The notes beneath the pieces were generated by a model. It searched no databases. It was given only the letters and a program-made list of their open reading frames with translations, and was not told the origin of the DNA. A stretch of 64,000 nucleotides of DNA from NCBI RefSeq assembly GCF_933775445.1, contig NC_065876.1, positions 15,748,001 through 15,812,000 of the forward strand, written 5' to 3'. The translations under genes were made by a program, and so were the position numbers. The stretch is from Argentina anserina (lineage: Eukaryota > Streptophyta > Magnoliopsida > Rosales > Rosaceae). Positions 23,201-36,157 of this stretch are shown piece after piece (position 1 is the stretch's first letter; each line of letters begins with the position of its first letter).

Positions 23201-23650
23201 GAGGACAAATGAGTATCGTTAAGTAAATATGAATGCTGCTGGCCAGTAAAGAAATTCATTACTATTCTGAGGTAAGTTCATACGATATCAGATTGCTGCT
23301 AGATTTTGAGGTCATGCTGAGATACTGGACTAATTGTCCTAATGGATGACATTTTGTGACAGTTGAAACTATGCTTTCATATAATAAGAGGTTCAAATTT
23401 TCTTTTCCCAAACAGTGTAACTGAACCAGCAAATCATGCCTGCAAATGCAGCATATTTGACTCTAGAATGCTTAATTAAATAATGACAACTACCGTATCT
23501 TCTAAGCTTCTAGTATAATCTCCAAAATAATCCAGTTTATCATACAATCAATAATTGAAAAATCAGCCGTTTTGAATGTATAAATGCGTGGAACAAAATC
23601 TCCTCACACAAGGAGAACCCAAAACTGATGAAGTGGCCAACTGTTCTTGA
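23201..23650. other. Intergenic / 3' flank of the TST2-like gene
   Basis: No gene recognised. On the minus strand this follows the TST2 stop codon and probably includes its 3' untranslated region. Confidence 0.5.
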
Positions 23651-26600
23651 TTACTCATTTTTGGCAGCAGCAATTTGTCTTGCACCGACGGAAAAGAATT
23701 CAATAATGACTTCAAGGGGCATGCCTTTGGTTTCTGGAACCTTTAAGTAGATGAATACCAAAGAGATGACACAAACAATGGCATAGAGCCCGAAGATACC
23801 GGCAAGGCCTATTGAATCAAGCAGAACTGGTAGCGAGTAGGTAACAATAATGTCTGATATCCAGTACGCCAGAGCACAGATGGCAATGCAGAGGCCACGC
23901 ACCCTTGTCGGAAAAATCTCCGAGCAGAGGATGTTTGGGATTGGCCCATAGGCCATGACAAAAACGCAGAAATAGACCACCACACAGGTGGTTGATATGG
24001 CGGCTTCAAGGACCGAACTTAGGGATACTAAGTTGGCAATGACTAGAAGAATGAGTGACACTATCAGCACAGGAAGTGTAGAAAGTAGCAGCGTCCTACA
24101 ATAAGAAGTGCATTAGCTAAGATTTAAACTTAAACTTGTACATCTAAAAGCATAACCTAAGCTAATAAGTCCAGAATAGCCACAGACCAGCGGCCAGTTC
24201 TGGTGTGATAAAACATTAAGACACATTATTCCTCGTTGAGCTGAAAAGTCTATGGAAGTTAATCTCAAAAAGAAGATAACCATGTCAAGAGTAAATCACC
24301 TTCGACCAGCGATATCCATGAGCTTCATGGCTATAGCTATACAAGGAAGCATCAACAAAGTTGTGAATCCACTGATGAGGAAAGATGCAGATGTTGTACT
24401 GAGACCCAAGTCTGAAAGAAGAACTGAAACTCCTGCATCTTCAAGAATTTGAGGAGTGTAATAGAGAACTCCATTGATCCCAGAAAACTGCAAAATCATT
24501 TTTGAACTTTAACCGTTATCTTCACCCCAAAAAAAATTCACAAGACCAACTTCACTACTTAATGCTTACAGATGGATGGTGAACCATAATCAATAGGAAA
24601 TAAATGAAAACTGTATATGGTAATAAAGAGATGGACTGGCTAACGAAATACAGTGACTAGCATCAGTACGTGGTACTAATAATCTTTCTCAATAAAGTTA
24701 GACAAGATAAGTAGCACATCTAACCATCATTAACAACAAGATATGTATCAAATAAATAAAGTTTTTATAACAAACCTGCTGAAGAAACTGGATTCCAATT
24801 CCAACGAACAATGCGTGCTTAACTCCCGGTTCAAGCAGAGCTGCCCATATTGGTCCTTTTGAAGCTGTTGCTGATGGATGAACCATTGCAGGTCCAACAG
24901 GATGCTTATCTATAAGTGACTTTGAGTACAGCGCAGGCTGACTAACGAGAGCAGCTGCTTGGATGAACTCACCTTCTGCAGGAACATCACCACCAGGAAG
25001 TGACAGAATGGACCCACGACGTGAGCCAGGGACTCCCTCCTGGTGCAAATACACCCTTTGGAATCCTCCTTCCTTCTTTCCATCCTCCCCTTGTCTCTCA
25101 GACCATTTCCATGCCAACTGCCATCCACCACCAATGCCTGTGCTACCAACTGTCTCCCCAGTTCCTTGCATGAGACTGCTGTTGCGCCTCATGCTTAGAA
25201 CACTACCATGGGAAGGAGGAGGTGGCACCATATCCTTTTCCATACTTGTCGTCTGGCGTGAAATCAAAGGACTGTGCAGATTGTCATCTGAGTCTCCCCC
25301 AGATGCATAGTCCTCACCTTCCCTATGCAAGCTCTCTTCATCCCATTGTTCAGTTTTACCCCGCGGATGATCAGCTGTGCTGAACATGCTGCCAAAGTTA
25401 GAAAAGAGCATGCTTCCACGCGTACTTCCTGCCTCTGGAAAATTTTCATGGACACTACCGAAGAGAGTGACAAGAGGATCCATTAGAGGCACATTCTGGG
25501 TTGCCATGCTTCCTTGGCGAGACACAAGACTTACAATAGAACCCTGCCGCCCAGTTACAGGTTTGGCAACCCAAGAAAGGCCTTCTTCAGGTCCATATAA
25601 CCTGATTCTGTCTTTGTCAGCTGCTTCCTGACCATCAAGATCATCAGCTGCGCCTATGATGTACTCTTCTATAGTTGTATCACCTCCAAACCCAAGACCT
25701 TCGACAAGCAAAGCCATCTCACCTATAAACACAGTGAATTAGCGAGATCACATAACAAAGTCAGTGCCCTTGAAGATGCAATACTCAGCACTCACACATA
25801 TTCTCAGACCTCAGATGCCTAGAAACACCTATTGCTAATTGGCTATTAGCACTTTTGCAAATGCAAGTATGGATTGAGTTCAATGTATACTCATTTTTTA
25901 TTTGAATCCCCCTATTTTCCTATGTGCGGTCTATCAATAACAAATACTGTCAATAAATCAGAACACAATATAAACAAAAATTCTATGCATCAACCTGTGT
26001 TTATTACTACAGTTTGTGTAGAGCAATGCTGAAGAAATAATTCATTCCATAAGATTTGTTGATAAACATAAAACATGTGCATATCTTTCTAGTTCTTTAT
26101 TTAGGGAAAAAGACAAGTCCACCTTCCTTAACGAGTTAAGATGCAATGCAGCTGTTTGTCAAAGATTGCATTTTATATTTATAAGAAAAGTGTGGTATGA
26201 CAATTTAGTGCTTGAGTCCATGCTATATTCCGGTGCAATATAAACATGGATATCTATACATACAGAAAATACGGTTCAGGCAACAAACCAAAGAATAAGC
26301 AACAAACCAGAAACATCTTCAGTGCCACGCAACATCTGAAGAACCTTCTTTGCTTCAAGCATTCTGCCTTTGCTCACAAGCCATCGAGGAGATTCGGGCA
26401 AGTAAAACACGGTTAATACAAAATATATGAGAGAGAGTACTGAAAGGACCCCAAGCATCACTCTCCAGCTTGGCGAGGCCAACAGTGACATCCCGAAAAC
26501 CATACAGTATGACAAAAACATGCCTCCTGAACCAAGAAACTGTGGTAGAGTGTTCAATGATCCCCTTATATCTGATGGGGCAGTCTCAGATATGTACACT

Positions 26601-27112
26601 GGGACAAGGGTAACTGCTAGACCAATTCCAAATCCATCTAACAGCCTTGCAATACATAGTACATACACATTGGGCGACCACAACATCACCAAGCCACTCA
26701 CAAAATAAAGAACTGATGATGCTATTAGCATTGGCCGCCGACCAATCCAATCTGATACGGCTCCTGAGCATGTTGTAATGACTGTTGCGCCGATGAGTGA
26801 CATGGCCACAACAAGACCTTCTACGGAGCTACCCAGAGCAAACTCGTCCGTGATGTAAACAATAGCCCCTGAAACATGGTCACTAAATAAGAACAAGCAA
26901 CAAAATTGAACTGGACACACTCTGGGATTGAATTGCATAAACCAGACAGTATCACTGGAAAGATTCAATGAACCACAATGCACACAGCCTACAAAAACAA
27001 GAATCGAAGAGGCTCAAAAAATTGAACACGTACCTGCAATTGTAGCATTGTCCCATCCTTGCAGAAAGTTACCAATTGTGGCAGCAATAGCCACAAGCAC
27101 AGCTCCCTTCAT
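23651..27112 (-). CDS. TST2: Tonoplast monosaccharide/sucrose transporter TST2 (TMT2)
   Basis: TST proteins load hexoses and sucrose into the vacuole by proton antiport. Five coding exons: 27112-27034, 26868-26308, 25722-24776, 24487-24300 and 24095-23651, GT-AG with consistent phases, 739 aa, the family's usual length. The start MKGAVLVAIAATIGNFLQGW fits the family. Hallmarks of the major facilitator sugar-porter family are present: SDWIGRRPM, PESPRWLVSKGRMLEAKK after TM6, and VPETKGMPLEVI at the end. Exon 3 holds the TST-specific long hydrophilic central loop (about residues 220-510), including YGPEEGLSWVAKPVTG, PLMDPLVTLFGSVHE, the acidic EDYASGGDSDDN and SPLISRQTTSMEKD. In this family the loop is a phosphorylation target. 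No disruption is seen. A 5' UTR intron is likely at 27,161-27,312 (donor GTAAG, acceptor TTCAG). Confidence 0.95.
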
Positions 27113-27700
27113 GCTTTCACCAATGAATAAATGAGAGAAACTCCCCAATCTCAATCCAACCTGAAGGAAACCAACAATATTCACATCACAAAACTATCAA
27201 AGCCTAAACATTCCCACTTTAAACCCAGATCAGAAACCTTTTCCTAACCCAAAATTCAAACCCACATAACTAATTAACACAACCAAAAACACAAAGAACT
27301 CAAATTGCTTACCTCTCAGGCCAGTGAGGCTTCACAAAGTTCAGAACTTTTCAAATGTGAAAGTGAGCATTGAGCACCCTCAACTGAAATGGAAATAAAA
27401 AGGAGAAGCCTTTGAAGACAATTTACAGCTAACAACAACAGGTCAGCCTCAGGTACATATCTTAAACCCGGCAAGTGTTGTGAGGACTAGCTTAGACGGA
27501 ATCTTGGTAATACAGACAAAATTTTACAGCCCTCAAATTCAGTAATAATGTAATATAATCTGGCAGGGATTAAGATCCAGAGCACCTCATCAGAAACTCG
27601 ATCGAGATCGAGAAAACACAGAGAAACAGAGTGGTGGGGTTTTAAGCAGCCAGCTCTTCTTCTGCCACCAACCCTTCAACCACCGTCAAGTTCAACACTC
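27113..27700 (-). promoter_or_regulatory. Spliced 5' leader of the TST2-like gene
   Basis: Upstream of the ATG a 48-nt leader exon (27,113-27,160) is preceded by a pyrimidine-rich acceptor and, at 27,312, a GAGAG|GTAAG donor on the minus strand. The outer leader exon and promoter lie beyond 27,313; its 5' end is not defined. Confidence 0.5.
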
Positions 27701-29243
27701 CCTCATCTGACCCACTTCACTCAACTCATCTCCTTAGTTTAAACTAGAGGATTTCCCAGACAGCAAACACTTAAACAATCAAACTGTGAGTAGGAGAAGT
27801 ATTTGTTTAGTGATTAAACAAAGAAAGAAAACAAGAGTATCCAAGAGGGTAGGGGGAAAGTGGAACCTACTAATCTTGAGAGAGTCCAAGTTGTTCCAAA
27901 CGGTCTAAACCAACCCAACTCCGACTCATTTCTGATTTTTTTTTTGTGTGTTTGTTTTTTTTGTTCTTGCATGCAATGATTGAGTGAAGCTGCCAAGTTT
28001 CTTGACTTGTCTGGTTCCGTGATTAGTTTTCTTTGAAACTCACGGTGATATTTTCTTTTCCTTTCACTTTCCCTCCCATTTTGGTCACCTTCTTCTTCTT
28101 CTTCATGCTGTTAAAATAAGTGATATTATTTTTGGCGGGGACGCATGACGACAAAGACGTCTACTTCTTCTTCTTCATCGTTTTCTTTTTCCTTCCAACG
28201 ACTCCTGATTTATGAGGAAGAGAATTTTTTGTTGGTGGCTAGTCTCTCATTTTCATCTACCGTCTTTATGTATCTATAAAAATAGACTTTAAACAAGAGA
28301 CCCATGATTTATGCGGACCATATTGTTATCAAAGATAATTCAGGTTTAGAGTAAACAATATTAACAAAAAGATGATACTTTTAGAACAATCTATATAGTA
28401 TTGTTTATAAACCATGTATGAATGGAATAGTACGATTGATACACTAAAATTTACGATCCTTTAGCTCTTACGAAATGTCTGAGATTCGTTGCGCATAGAC
28501 ACAAAATTTATAATGTAATTTATGAAAAATTTGTTGGTTCTAATTCTCTGAACTCTTCCATATCTTTTCTCCTAGGACGTGAATATAGCCACACCAATTA
28601 TATATAGTTGGAAAGGAACGCAATGCTTTTTGTTTAGATATGTCCGAAGGGTATGGTTTTAGGTCATGTACGATAATGGAAACTGATCAAAGAGAACGAA
28701 TGAGCGAGAATCTACTTGTCAACGTCTACGAATTCTCTACTTGTTCACATTGTAAGTGATGACTGACCATTAGCTGGGAAAATCTACATGCAACGTGTTC
28801 ATCACTCGAGATTCAATTAGAGCGATAATATTGTTTGTCCAAGTCTGGGTTGCTCTAATAACATGTCTTCATGTGTGGTAAAACCATGGAACAAATCAAT
28901 ATGCACAACCTACACACCAGTCCGTCGAGCATGTGTCACATTGTTTTGATGTTTTGCACATGATTTTTGAAATATCAAACCCCCTCCCCAGTTAATATCT
29001 TTAGATATGTTGTACTTGTTTTGCTAGAAAACCCCATACCAGTGATATATAGTACAACTTCGAGTTTGACTCACATACAGGTCCTCGCAGATGGCAGATC
29101 CACCTATCACAACAAGTTCATATATACCTTTCCAGGAATTGTGTAGATTTGTTTAAACCTACGTAATATATTTGATCTACTTTGGCAAGGAACAAACAAT
29201 ATAGCATACAAACCAAAATTGAGACACACGTAGAACCAAAAAA
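27701..29243. other. Intergenic, nothing recognised
   Basis: Upstream flank of the TST2-like gene grading into AT-rich sequence. Short open frames here are low-complexity. No transposon ends found. Confidence 0.55.
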
Positions 29244-29919
29244 CAGGGGCGGATCCAGCCCATGTGAGAATTTTAGGCCTAAAAAATTTCCTATATATCA
29301 TCTATCCCAAGTAAAAAAAACAGATAGATTAGTTCTCTCTCTCTTCGTTCAGTCGTTCCCTTCGTCTTCATCTCTGTCTGAGTCTCTTCTCACGTCAAAC
29401 CTACTCAGTCCTTCCCCACTCGCCCTAACAGGGCTCGCCGTCTCGGTTACAAGGCCAAGTAGGTTCCTCCTCTTTTCTCTCTCTAATTTTCTTATTTGAT
29501 TTGTTTGATCCCTACACGATATGTTTGGTCTGCCATTTTGAGCACATTGATTGTCGAAAGTATTGTATACTTCAGTTATTATTTGGGGTGATTGAATGAT
29601 ACAATGAGTAGTGTGGATTTGGTAGAACTTGATTGTTTCTGATAGCCAGTGTGTATTGCTGGCCAAGCAACGTTCGGAAGACTGAGCATCCCTTTGTGTG
29701 TTTCACCCAAAGCGTACTTCTGTTATTATTTACAATTTCAATTTGATTGATTTCATATGGATTAGTTTATCTAGATTGTAGTGGTTGTGTTTAACTTATT
29801 GCATCGAATTGAAATTTGTGTTGAGTAAAAATATTTTTTCCTCGTCTCTGTAGATTTCACATCTCCAAAAAAAAAAAATTAGCCGAACCTCCCGACAATC
29901 CGATCCTAGATCCGCCCTG
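29244..29919. mobile_element. Candidate non-autonomous DNA transposon, ~676 bp
   Basis: The left end reads CAGGGGCGGATCCAG and the right end, on the minus strand, CAGGGCGGATCTAGG: inverted termini with one missing G. Interiors of both ends are unrelated. No convincing target duplication was found, so the borders may be off by a few bases. A short exon-like segment inside (29,330-29,460, ending AAG|TAGGTTCC) may be captured sequence, but I cannot name it. Confidence 0.4.
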
Positions 29920-31663
29920 CTAGAAAGTACCAGATACAGGAGTAATATATCAATCATATACGTATGATCGACTCCACAAAAGAGCATAAAGTGATCTGCT
30001 GCCATGCACAGTTTTGTTTGCGAAAAACATGCATCGTTAATATGCATGGTGATATTAAGTGATTAAGTTTGATCTAGTGCTAGATGAATTGAAAAGGATA
30101 TAGTTATAAAAATGGTAGTTAAGTCATCGTCCCCGATACTCCCCTCCTTAATGTCGTTAATTTTTGAGCAAATGACCTCATAATAACAATTGTCAAGGTG
30201 AATGCATTAGAATAAACAATTTGAAAGAGGATGTAGTTGTGGACTGTTGTGGTACGGTAGAGTTCGAGCAAATATAGATTTTGTTGTGACTTCTTTAACT
30301 TACGTGTGCTTCCATTTCAAAAACAAAAAAATTTAAAAAAAAATTTAAAAAAAAATGCTTTTGTACCCTTTGTCGCTTTTGGTAGCATAAAGTATACATT
30401 GTTAGGTAGGGCATATATGCAACCCAATAAGAGGCAAAAGAAAGAGTTTGGCCTCCCAACTTTGCCTCTAAAAAATGCACCCAAGCCAAGTCGATCAATA
30501 TTCCCAATATATAAAGGTCAATAATCATAAATAAAAATATTTTAATCTTAATTAAAAAAATTAGTGGAATGCTATTACTATTAATTAAGGTGGACATAAC
30601 TAACATTTTCTTCCTATCCTAAATTGTAATATAACTATATATATCCTGAACTACAAGATTTGAGATGTTATACATGCACCAATACAAATCCGTGTAGATA
30701 GGCCTCTCACAAGCAAGTCGACATGGTAACACTACAAAAAAAAAGTTACAAAGCCCGATCACTTTTCTTAACCCACAATTATGTTGATATGATCGGAGAT
30801 AGACTTGGTACGGGCCGGAGGAGGGTTTCGAGTTTCGACGAGAATTATCGCAGGCGAAGTACTCGAGCAAAGGTTAGAGTGGTCAGTGGTGCAAAAGATC
30901 GATTAATTCGCGACCCAATCCGACATGCATGCTTTGCCGGCCATGGTCTATGAGTACACACTATTCTAAAGGTAACGTACATTAATTTCACATTAGTCTA
31001 CAAATGAACTAGACATGTTTTTTTTTTCCACTTATTACCCTTTTTTTCCCACTTACTCTTCTCTTCCTCTATGGTCTTCATTACTTTCATTTCTTTTAAA
31101 TAATTTCAAAGCCTTTTTATTGCTATGATAAGTAAAATAGAGAATGTATTTATCAGCCATCCGATCCGAGAGCATCTATATATATGCTTTGCTTGCAGGA
31201 GGTGCATATTACAAAACTGTGTACACGATTGCAGCCTTAATTATCTTCTTTTTACAGCAGTTAGCGGTGCCTACTGCGTAGTGAACGGCTACCCTACTCT
31301 GAGGAGCTGTGCATGCAAATTCTAAAAGGCTACCAAACCCCCCAATCCCAGATTTAAAATTGGTGACGTCAAAATTATGAACAGCTTGCAAGCTAATTAT
31401 GAGAGTCATGATATCACATCAAACACAACCATCGAAGTAACACACATTAAACAAGAAAAGCTGAGCTATCCTTAATTAAGATTGAGGAAACACACTAGAT
31501 CCCAATAAAGACATAGATACGTACATACATAAATTAATCCAAATTCGGCCACTAGCACCACGTAAAATACTAGCCAGTACGTACTAGCTAGAGATTACAT
31601 TATACGGAATATTAAAGCTTAGCTACATATATATTCAGACGATCATCTCAAATGGATTCATTC
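29920..31663. other. Intergenic; possible CACTA end at 30,731
   Basis: No gene recognised. CACTACAAAAAAAAAG at about 30,730 looks like a CACTA-type 5' terminus but no matching right end was seen. The portion from about 31,320 to 31,663 is the likely 3' flank of the NAC gene. Confidence 0.4.
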
Positions 31664-33966
31664 TTAAGCAATATTATCCAGATTCCATGATTCTGCGGCT
31701 GGGAGTTTGATGAGGGGATCAAGCATGGTCTGGATGCCTGCCCTGTTGAAACCACTGATTGAAGCAGAAGACGTGGTCTCAGAATCCACGGCAGCAGTAG
31801 CAGATGTTGAAAGCCCTAGCACACCATTGTAATACTGGAAGTCAATAAAAGACAATGAGCTTCGAGGGTGCTGATGATGATGATACTGAAGCAATGAGTC
31901 TGGGCCATTTGGCTGATGCTGAGAGTGATTCTTTTCCATTAAGTAGTTGAAGTTAGCTACATTAAGCGGTGGAGTTCGGAAGTGGGAGAGATTAGTGGCC
32001 TCTGCCTTGCGCTGTTTATGAGCGCTATTACTACCAGTCACAGTGCCAGCTTGATCTTGATTTGAAAAGAGGAAAGACTTGCAGAGCATGGATTGCAAAG
32101 CTGCTGCTGAGGATGAAGATGAAGATGATGCTGATGATCTCGGTGGTTGAAACAGTTGATTTCGACTTTTCATCAGGTCATTTTCTTGAATTTGAAGTAA
32201 ACTAGGGTTTTGCAGAAAGCTAGGGCTCTGATGAGTCGTCTGAGATTGATGACATTCCATCAATGGAGGCAAGCAGCAGCCAGTTCTGGAAGAAGCAGAA
32301 GCAGAAGCAGACTCCACGACTTGTTGTAGGAAGTTACTCTGTTGCCCTTCCCCTTGCAATATCGGGTTCTTCTTGTCCCCGGCTTTGTTATGTATTCTGC
32401 AAATCACCCATTCATCCTGCAAAGGAATCAAAGAGATAAAACAAAAAATTACTACAGTTAATTGATTGGTTTAACTGCATTGTTAAATCAATCGGATCAT
32501 ATATATTCACACCTATCTACCTGGAAAAGGTAGATAGGGGAAAACAACCAAGGTGAAAAATAGTCTTTTCCAGTATGATTCCGACTGATCATGATAAAGT
32601 CAACTAGCCAAACGACAAAGAAGAAAGGTGAAAAACAGAAAACCATGTCTAGCCGCACGTGTGGCCGGTAAGTTTTTACCTTGCACGTGTGGCGGTAGGA
32701 GGAGAAGTCGCCGTCGAGGCGGTACTCGTGCATGACCCACTTGGTCTTCTGGCCGCGGGGAGCACGACCCTTGTAGAAGACGAGGGTCTTCTTCATCCCA
32801 AGGAGGGCTCCACTGGAGGCACTATAGACCTCCTTGTCTTTGCCGGTGGCTTTCCAGTAGCCGGCGCCGGTGGCACGGTTGGTTCTCAGGCCAGTTGGGT
32901 ACTTCCGGTCGCGGAGGCTGAAGAAGTACCACTCTTTGTCCCCCATCTTGGCCACATCTGCACACCCACATTGTAAAACATCATCAATATTATACCAGGC
33001 ACGTCGATCCCCAGTTTCATTAATTTGGTAGACCAAAAGAGAAACAAGGCCATAGATTTTGGTGAGCAGAGGTGGGAGATTTTGTGAGCTATAGTAAACT
33101 AAAAGGGTGGGGTGTCCTTTGTGTGATTCATACTCAACCTCTGCGTTCGACAAGACATTGATAGAGACATGATCACAGGATCACGTTTGTAGCTCATAAT
33201 AACATGGAAAACTATGGAAGGGATGAAGGGAAGCCATATTGCCATTAATAAATACTCCCCTGCCACGTTGTTTTCTACTCTTCTATTCCTTTGTTTCATA
33301 ATAATGCCTCTTCTACGGTTCTAGTTCTACTTCGTAGATATACACGAGTCTTGCTTTAAAATTCAGATTTGCCCAACGAAATTAAACAGGTCGAGAAAAG
33401 GGTTCATAAATATCACTGAATTAAAAACAACGGACGTTTCATACATGATACATCGCTCAAAAAAGGAGTTCATCAATAGATAATTAAGATCTCTCTATGT
33501 ATCAGTGGATTTAGGGGAAGAGGCTTATAGCTTCATATATAAGATGCTTCAGCTACGTACTAAAAATAAGTCCAACGATGAAGGGGAAAGATTTGAACTC
33601 TAAGAAAAATGAGACTAAGAATGAACTATGAATTAGTATGAACGACATGGCTGCCAAGTTTATGGTCTTTCAAATCAGCAAGATGATATCGATAGAGCTA
33701 GCCAGAAAATGATGGAGCTAGTAACCAAGGTATGTACGTAATATATAAATATACGGACCTGGGAGCTCCCAGGGCTCACATCTGTTGAGATCGACCTCAG
33801 CAATGTCGACACCGCAGAAAGCGCCGTTGTAGACCTTGGAAGCGAGGTAGAAGGTGATGAGCTCCTCGTCAGTCGGGTGGAACCTGAAACCAGGTGGAAG
33901 ACCCTGTTCGTTCACATCTTCCCTACCCAGTAGCTCACTCATAACTTCTTCCATCAAACCCAACAT
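31664..33966 (-). CDS. NAC-domain transcription factor, CUC3-like
   Basis: A plant nuclear transcription factor. Three exons, 33966-33759, 32957-32680 and 32416-31664 (GT-AG, phases consistent), give 412 aa. The ATG at 33966 is chosen because [14 protein letters not shown] matches the short leader of CUC3-type proteins; the frame upstream has no ATG. The NAC domain (about 22-185) is complete: [20 protein letters not shown] (A), [18 protein letters not shown] (B), [20 protein letters not shown] and [14 protein letters not shown] (C), [19 protein letters not shown] and [13 protein letters not shown] (D), and [17 protein letters not shown] (E). The C-terminal half is Ser/Gln/His-rich, typical of a NAC activation region. 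CUC3-type genes act at organ boundaries and shoot meristems; the assignment within the NAC family is by resemblance and less sure than the domain. No miR164 site was recognised, consistent with CUC3. Confidence 0.88.
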
Positions 33967-34825
33967 TTTCTCAAATTTCACTTGCCAAAACCAGACACTC
34001 TCTCTCGGCTCAGAATACTCGATCAGCTGGTGAAGTAAGTAAAGCAGTGACTGACTGTGCAGTATATATACGAGAGGTAAGTGAGTGAAGATCGAGAAGA
34101 GATGGGGTTTAGGTTAGAGAGGGAGAAGCAAGCACTGAAACCGAAGAAGGGGAAACAAGGACAAGAAATGCTGATGTGAATGAGGTAAGGTAAACTAAGG
34201 AGAAAGGTCGATTTTACAGAGATTTATGCGTGCGTGTGTGAGCATATATCTCGAGCATAGGGATAGAGATTGAGATCCATGTATGTCACAGAAATGACAC
34301 TAGGGACTCTGTAGATAGCTAGTTCTCTACTACCTAGCTAAAATTAGAGTAGCTGCATCCTGCAACCCTAATGATCAGTGACGTACATCATATCATGTAT
34401 CACCTAGCTACTTTGTTTCTTTGCAACCTGCTTTCACTAAAATGATAAATATCACATCATTATACACTAGGGAACAATGATAATCAGAAAAGTGGTATCA
34501 TAAGATGAAAATTAAATGACGAAAAAAGGAGGAATATTGATGGGATGTAACCATAAAACTTATGATAAGAGGATTAAAGAAGAAGAATGATGAGATGTGA
34601 TCATAATAGAAAGATACACAAGAATCTGTTCTAATAATACCGCCGGCTAGTTCATTAGGGTGAATTTGTTTTGTACATTATGCTAGCAAATTTTTTAGAC
34701 TAGAGATTTAGAGAGAATGTCGTAGTTGGATAACTCCATTATTAGTGACGTTTATAAAGCTCGTTAAATGACACACTTTACAAAAGTTTTTCGTAATTCG
34801 AAAATTTACTTAGCGAGAATATCAA
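33967..34825. other. Upstream flank of the NAC gene
   Basis: Probable 5' leader and promoter of the minus-strand NAC gene. No transposon until the hAT relic at 34,834, about 870 bp upstream of the start codon. Confidence 0.5.
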
Positions 34826-34833
34826 CAATTACC

Positions 34834-36149
34834 CAAAGTACAAAATCTCCCCGATATTTCCGATATCTCCATTTTTAAAAAAACGATATATTTTAGGGGT
34901 AAATATCATATTTTTTTCCCGTATATGAGATATTTCTCCGATAACATAAAATATCTCCAATATTTCTCTGATATTTACGATATATCCGATATATCTTCGA
35001 TATTTTAGTGAAATATCTAAAAAATTTAACTCAACTTGAGGATGTCTCAGACTCTTCTTGACCTGGAGTTTTTTATTAATTAATCATCTCAAGGGATATA
35101 AAAAATAAGACTAGAAGAGTAGTCATTCAATCGGCTAATTTTTAATTTTTCGTAAAAGATATCGAGATGAAGAGTGAAAGTTCAAGTTTTAACTCTTAAA
35201 AGTCAAGTCATATCAGTGACCAGTGCTCTCCTTAACCTTGAGGGAATCCAAAATAAATGGTCACAACGTAGTCTCATGAAGTTGGAAAAACTCGTATACT
35301 GATGAAGTTAGAGACCCGTGAAATGATTCTGATAATACTAGTGTGTGGAGAGGTGTAGCAACTCTAGATAGTTCAGATAGTGATGATGATGATGATAGTG
35401 GTGGTGGTGGTGGTAGTGGTGGTGGTGGTAATGGTGATGGTAGTGGTGGAAGTCGACAAGGTGGTGGAGATACAAGGTTTGCATATGAACAATCTTATGT
35501 AAATGGAGTATTTGAGTAGTTTACTTGTGAAAGTAATTTTGATCATGTTACCCAAGATGAGAATCATGGATCTAGAGCAGGCGGTCATGGTGCTCAAAAA
35601 CAAAATATCTGCGGGAGGAGGACAAGAGGAGTCATTGGTGATCAAAGTATTTCATCTGATGTTAGTTCAGTTGCCTTAAGTTTTGTAACTATCAGTTTAG
35701 GCACAGAGCACAGTTGGATATCAAACGAATCACATGAAGTCAACTATCAATCTGGTCATCCTATTTACAATTATAATTAGTTTGGAGACGTTTATGATCA
35801 ATTATCAAGTTTAGTTCATCCTTACTATCCTCTTCTCGGAGAAACTGTTGATATCTCAAAAGAGATATATGACTATCATGTTAACAATTACAATTTGTAC
35901 TATATGACTCGTATGTCTTGGGCAGAGTATTGTAGTTTTGTTGACCAACGTGCATCTTTTCAAGCACATATAGCATCTTTTGGGTACTAGATAAAATTAA
36001 TAATTGTATTTGTTTATATGTAATTCAATAATAAATAAATAAATAATTTTGGAAGAGGAATGGTATTTTTTTCCAATATCCTCGATATATATCCGATATC
36101 TCCTATTAAAAAAACGATATATCCCCCGATATTAATATTTTGAACCTTG
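34834..36149 (+). mobile_element. hAT transposon relic, 1,316 bp, with 8-bp target duplication
   Basis: Perfect 8-bp repeats CAATTACC flank the element (34,826-34,833 and 36,150-36,157), the target size of hAT transposons. Termini are inverted: left CAAAGTACAAAAT, right (minus strand) CAAGGTTCAAAAT. Both subterminal regions are filled with CGATAT-type motifs (34,845-35,020 and 36,075-36,140), a likely transposase-binding cluster. Inside is a decayed transposase C-terminus (listed separately). Most of the transposase gene is missing, so this is a deletion derivative. Confidence 0.88.
35325..35988 (+). pseudogene. hAT transposase C-terminal remnant
   Basis: The plus frame reads an acidic/Gly-rich linker (SDSDDDDDSGGGGGS), stops at TAG near 35,516-35,518, and continues in the same frame as FTCESNFDHVTQDENHG to another stop (TAG) near 35,778-35,780, then FGDVYDQLSSLVHPYYP to MSWAEYCSFVDQRASF and a final stop. 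This resembles the tail of plant BED-finger/hAT dimerisation proteins. The GGT/GAT simple repeat encodes the Gly/Asp linker. No active-site region is present. Confidence 0.6.
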
Positions 36150-36157
36150 CAATTACC

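Noticed and set aside
33979..33981. Upstream GTG as start of the NAC protein
   Set aside because: Plant genes use ATG; the ATG at 33,966 gives the family's usual N-terminus.
34110..34135. miR164-like stretch (GGAGAAGCAAGCAC) upstream of the NAC gene
   Set aside because: Too many mismatches to the miR164 sequence I know, and no foldback arm nearby; treated as coincidence.
35373..35645. Minus-strand frame with long Thr and Ile runs
   Set aside because: It is the antisense of the GGT/GAT simple repeat inside the hAT transposase remnant; the plus-strand reading gives family-like sequence.
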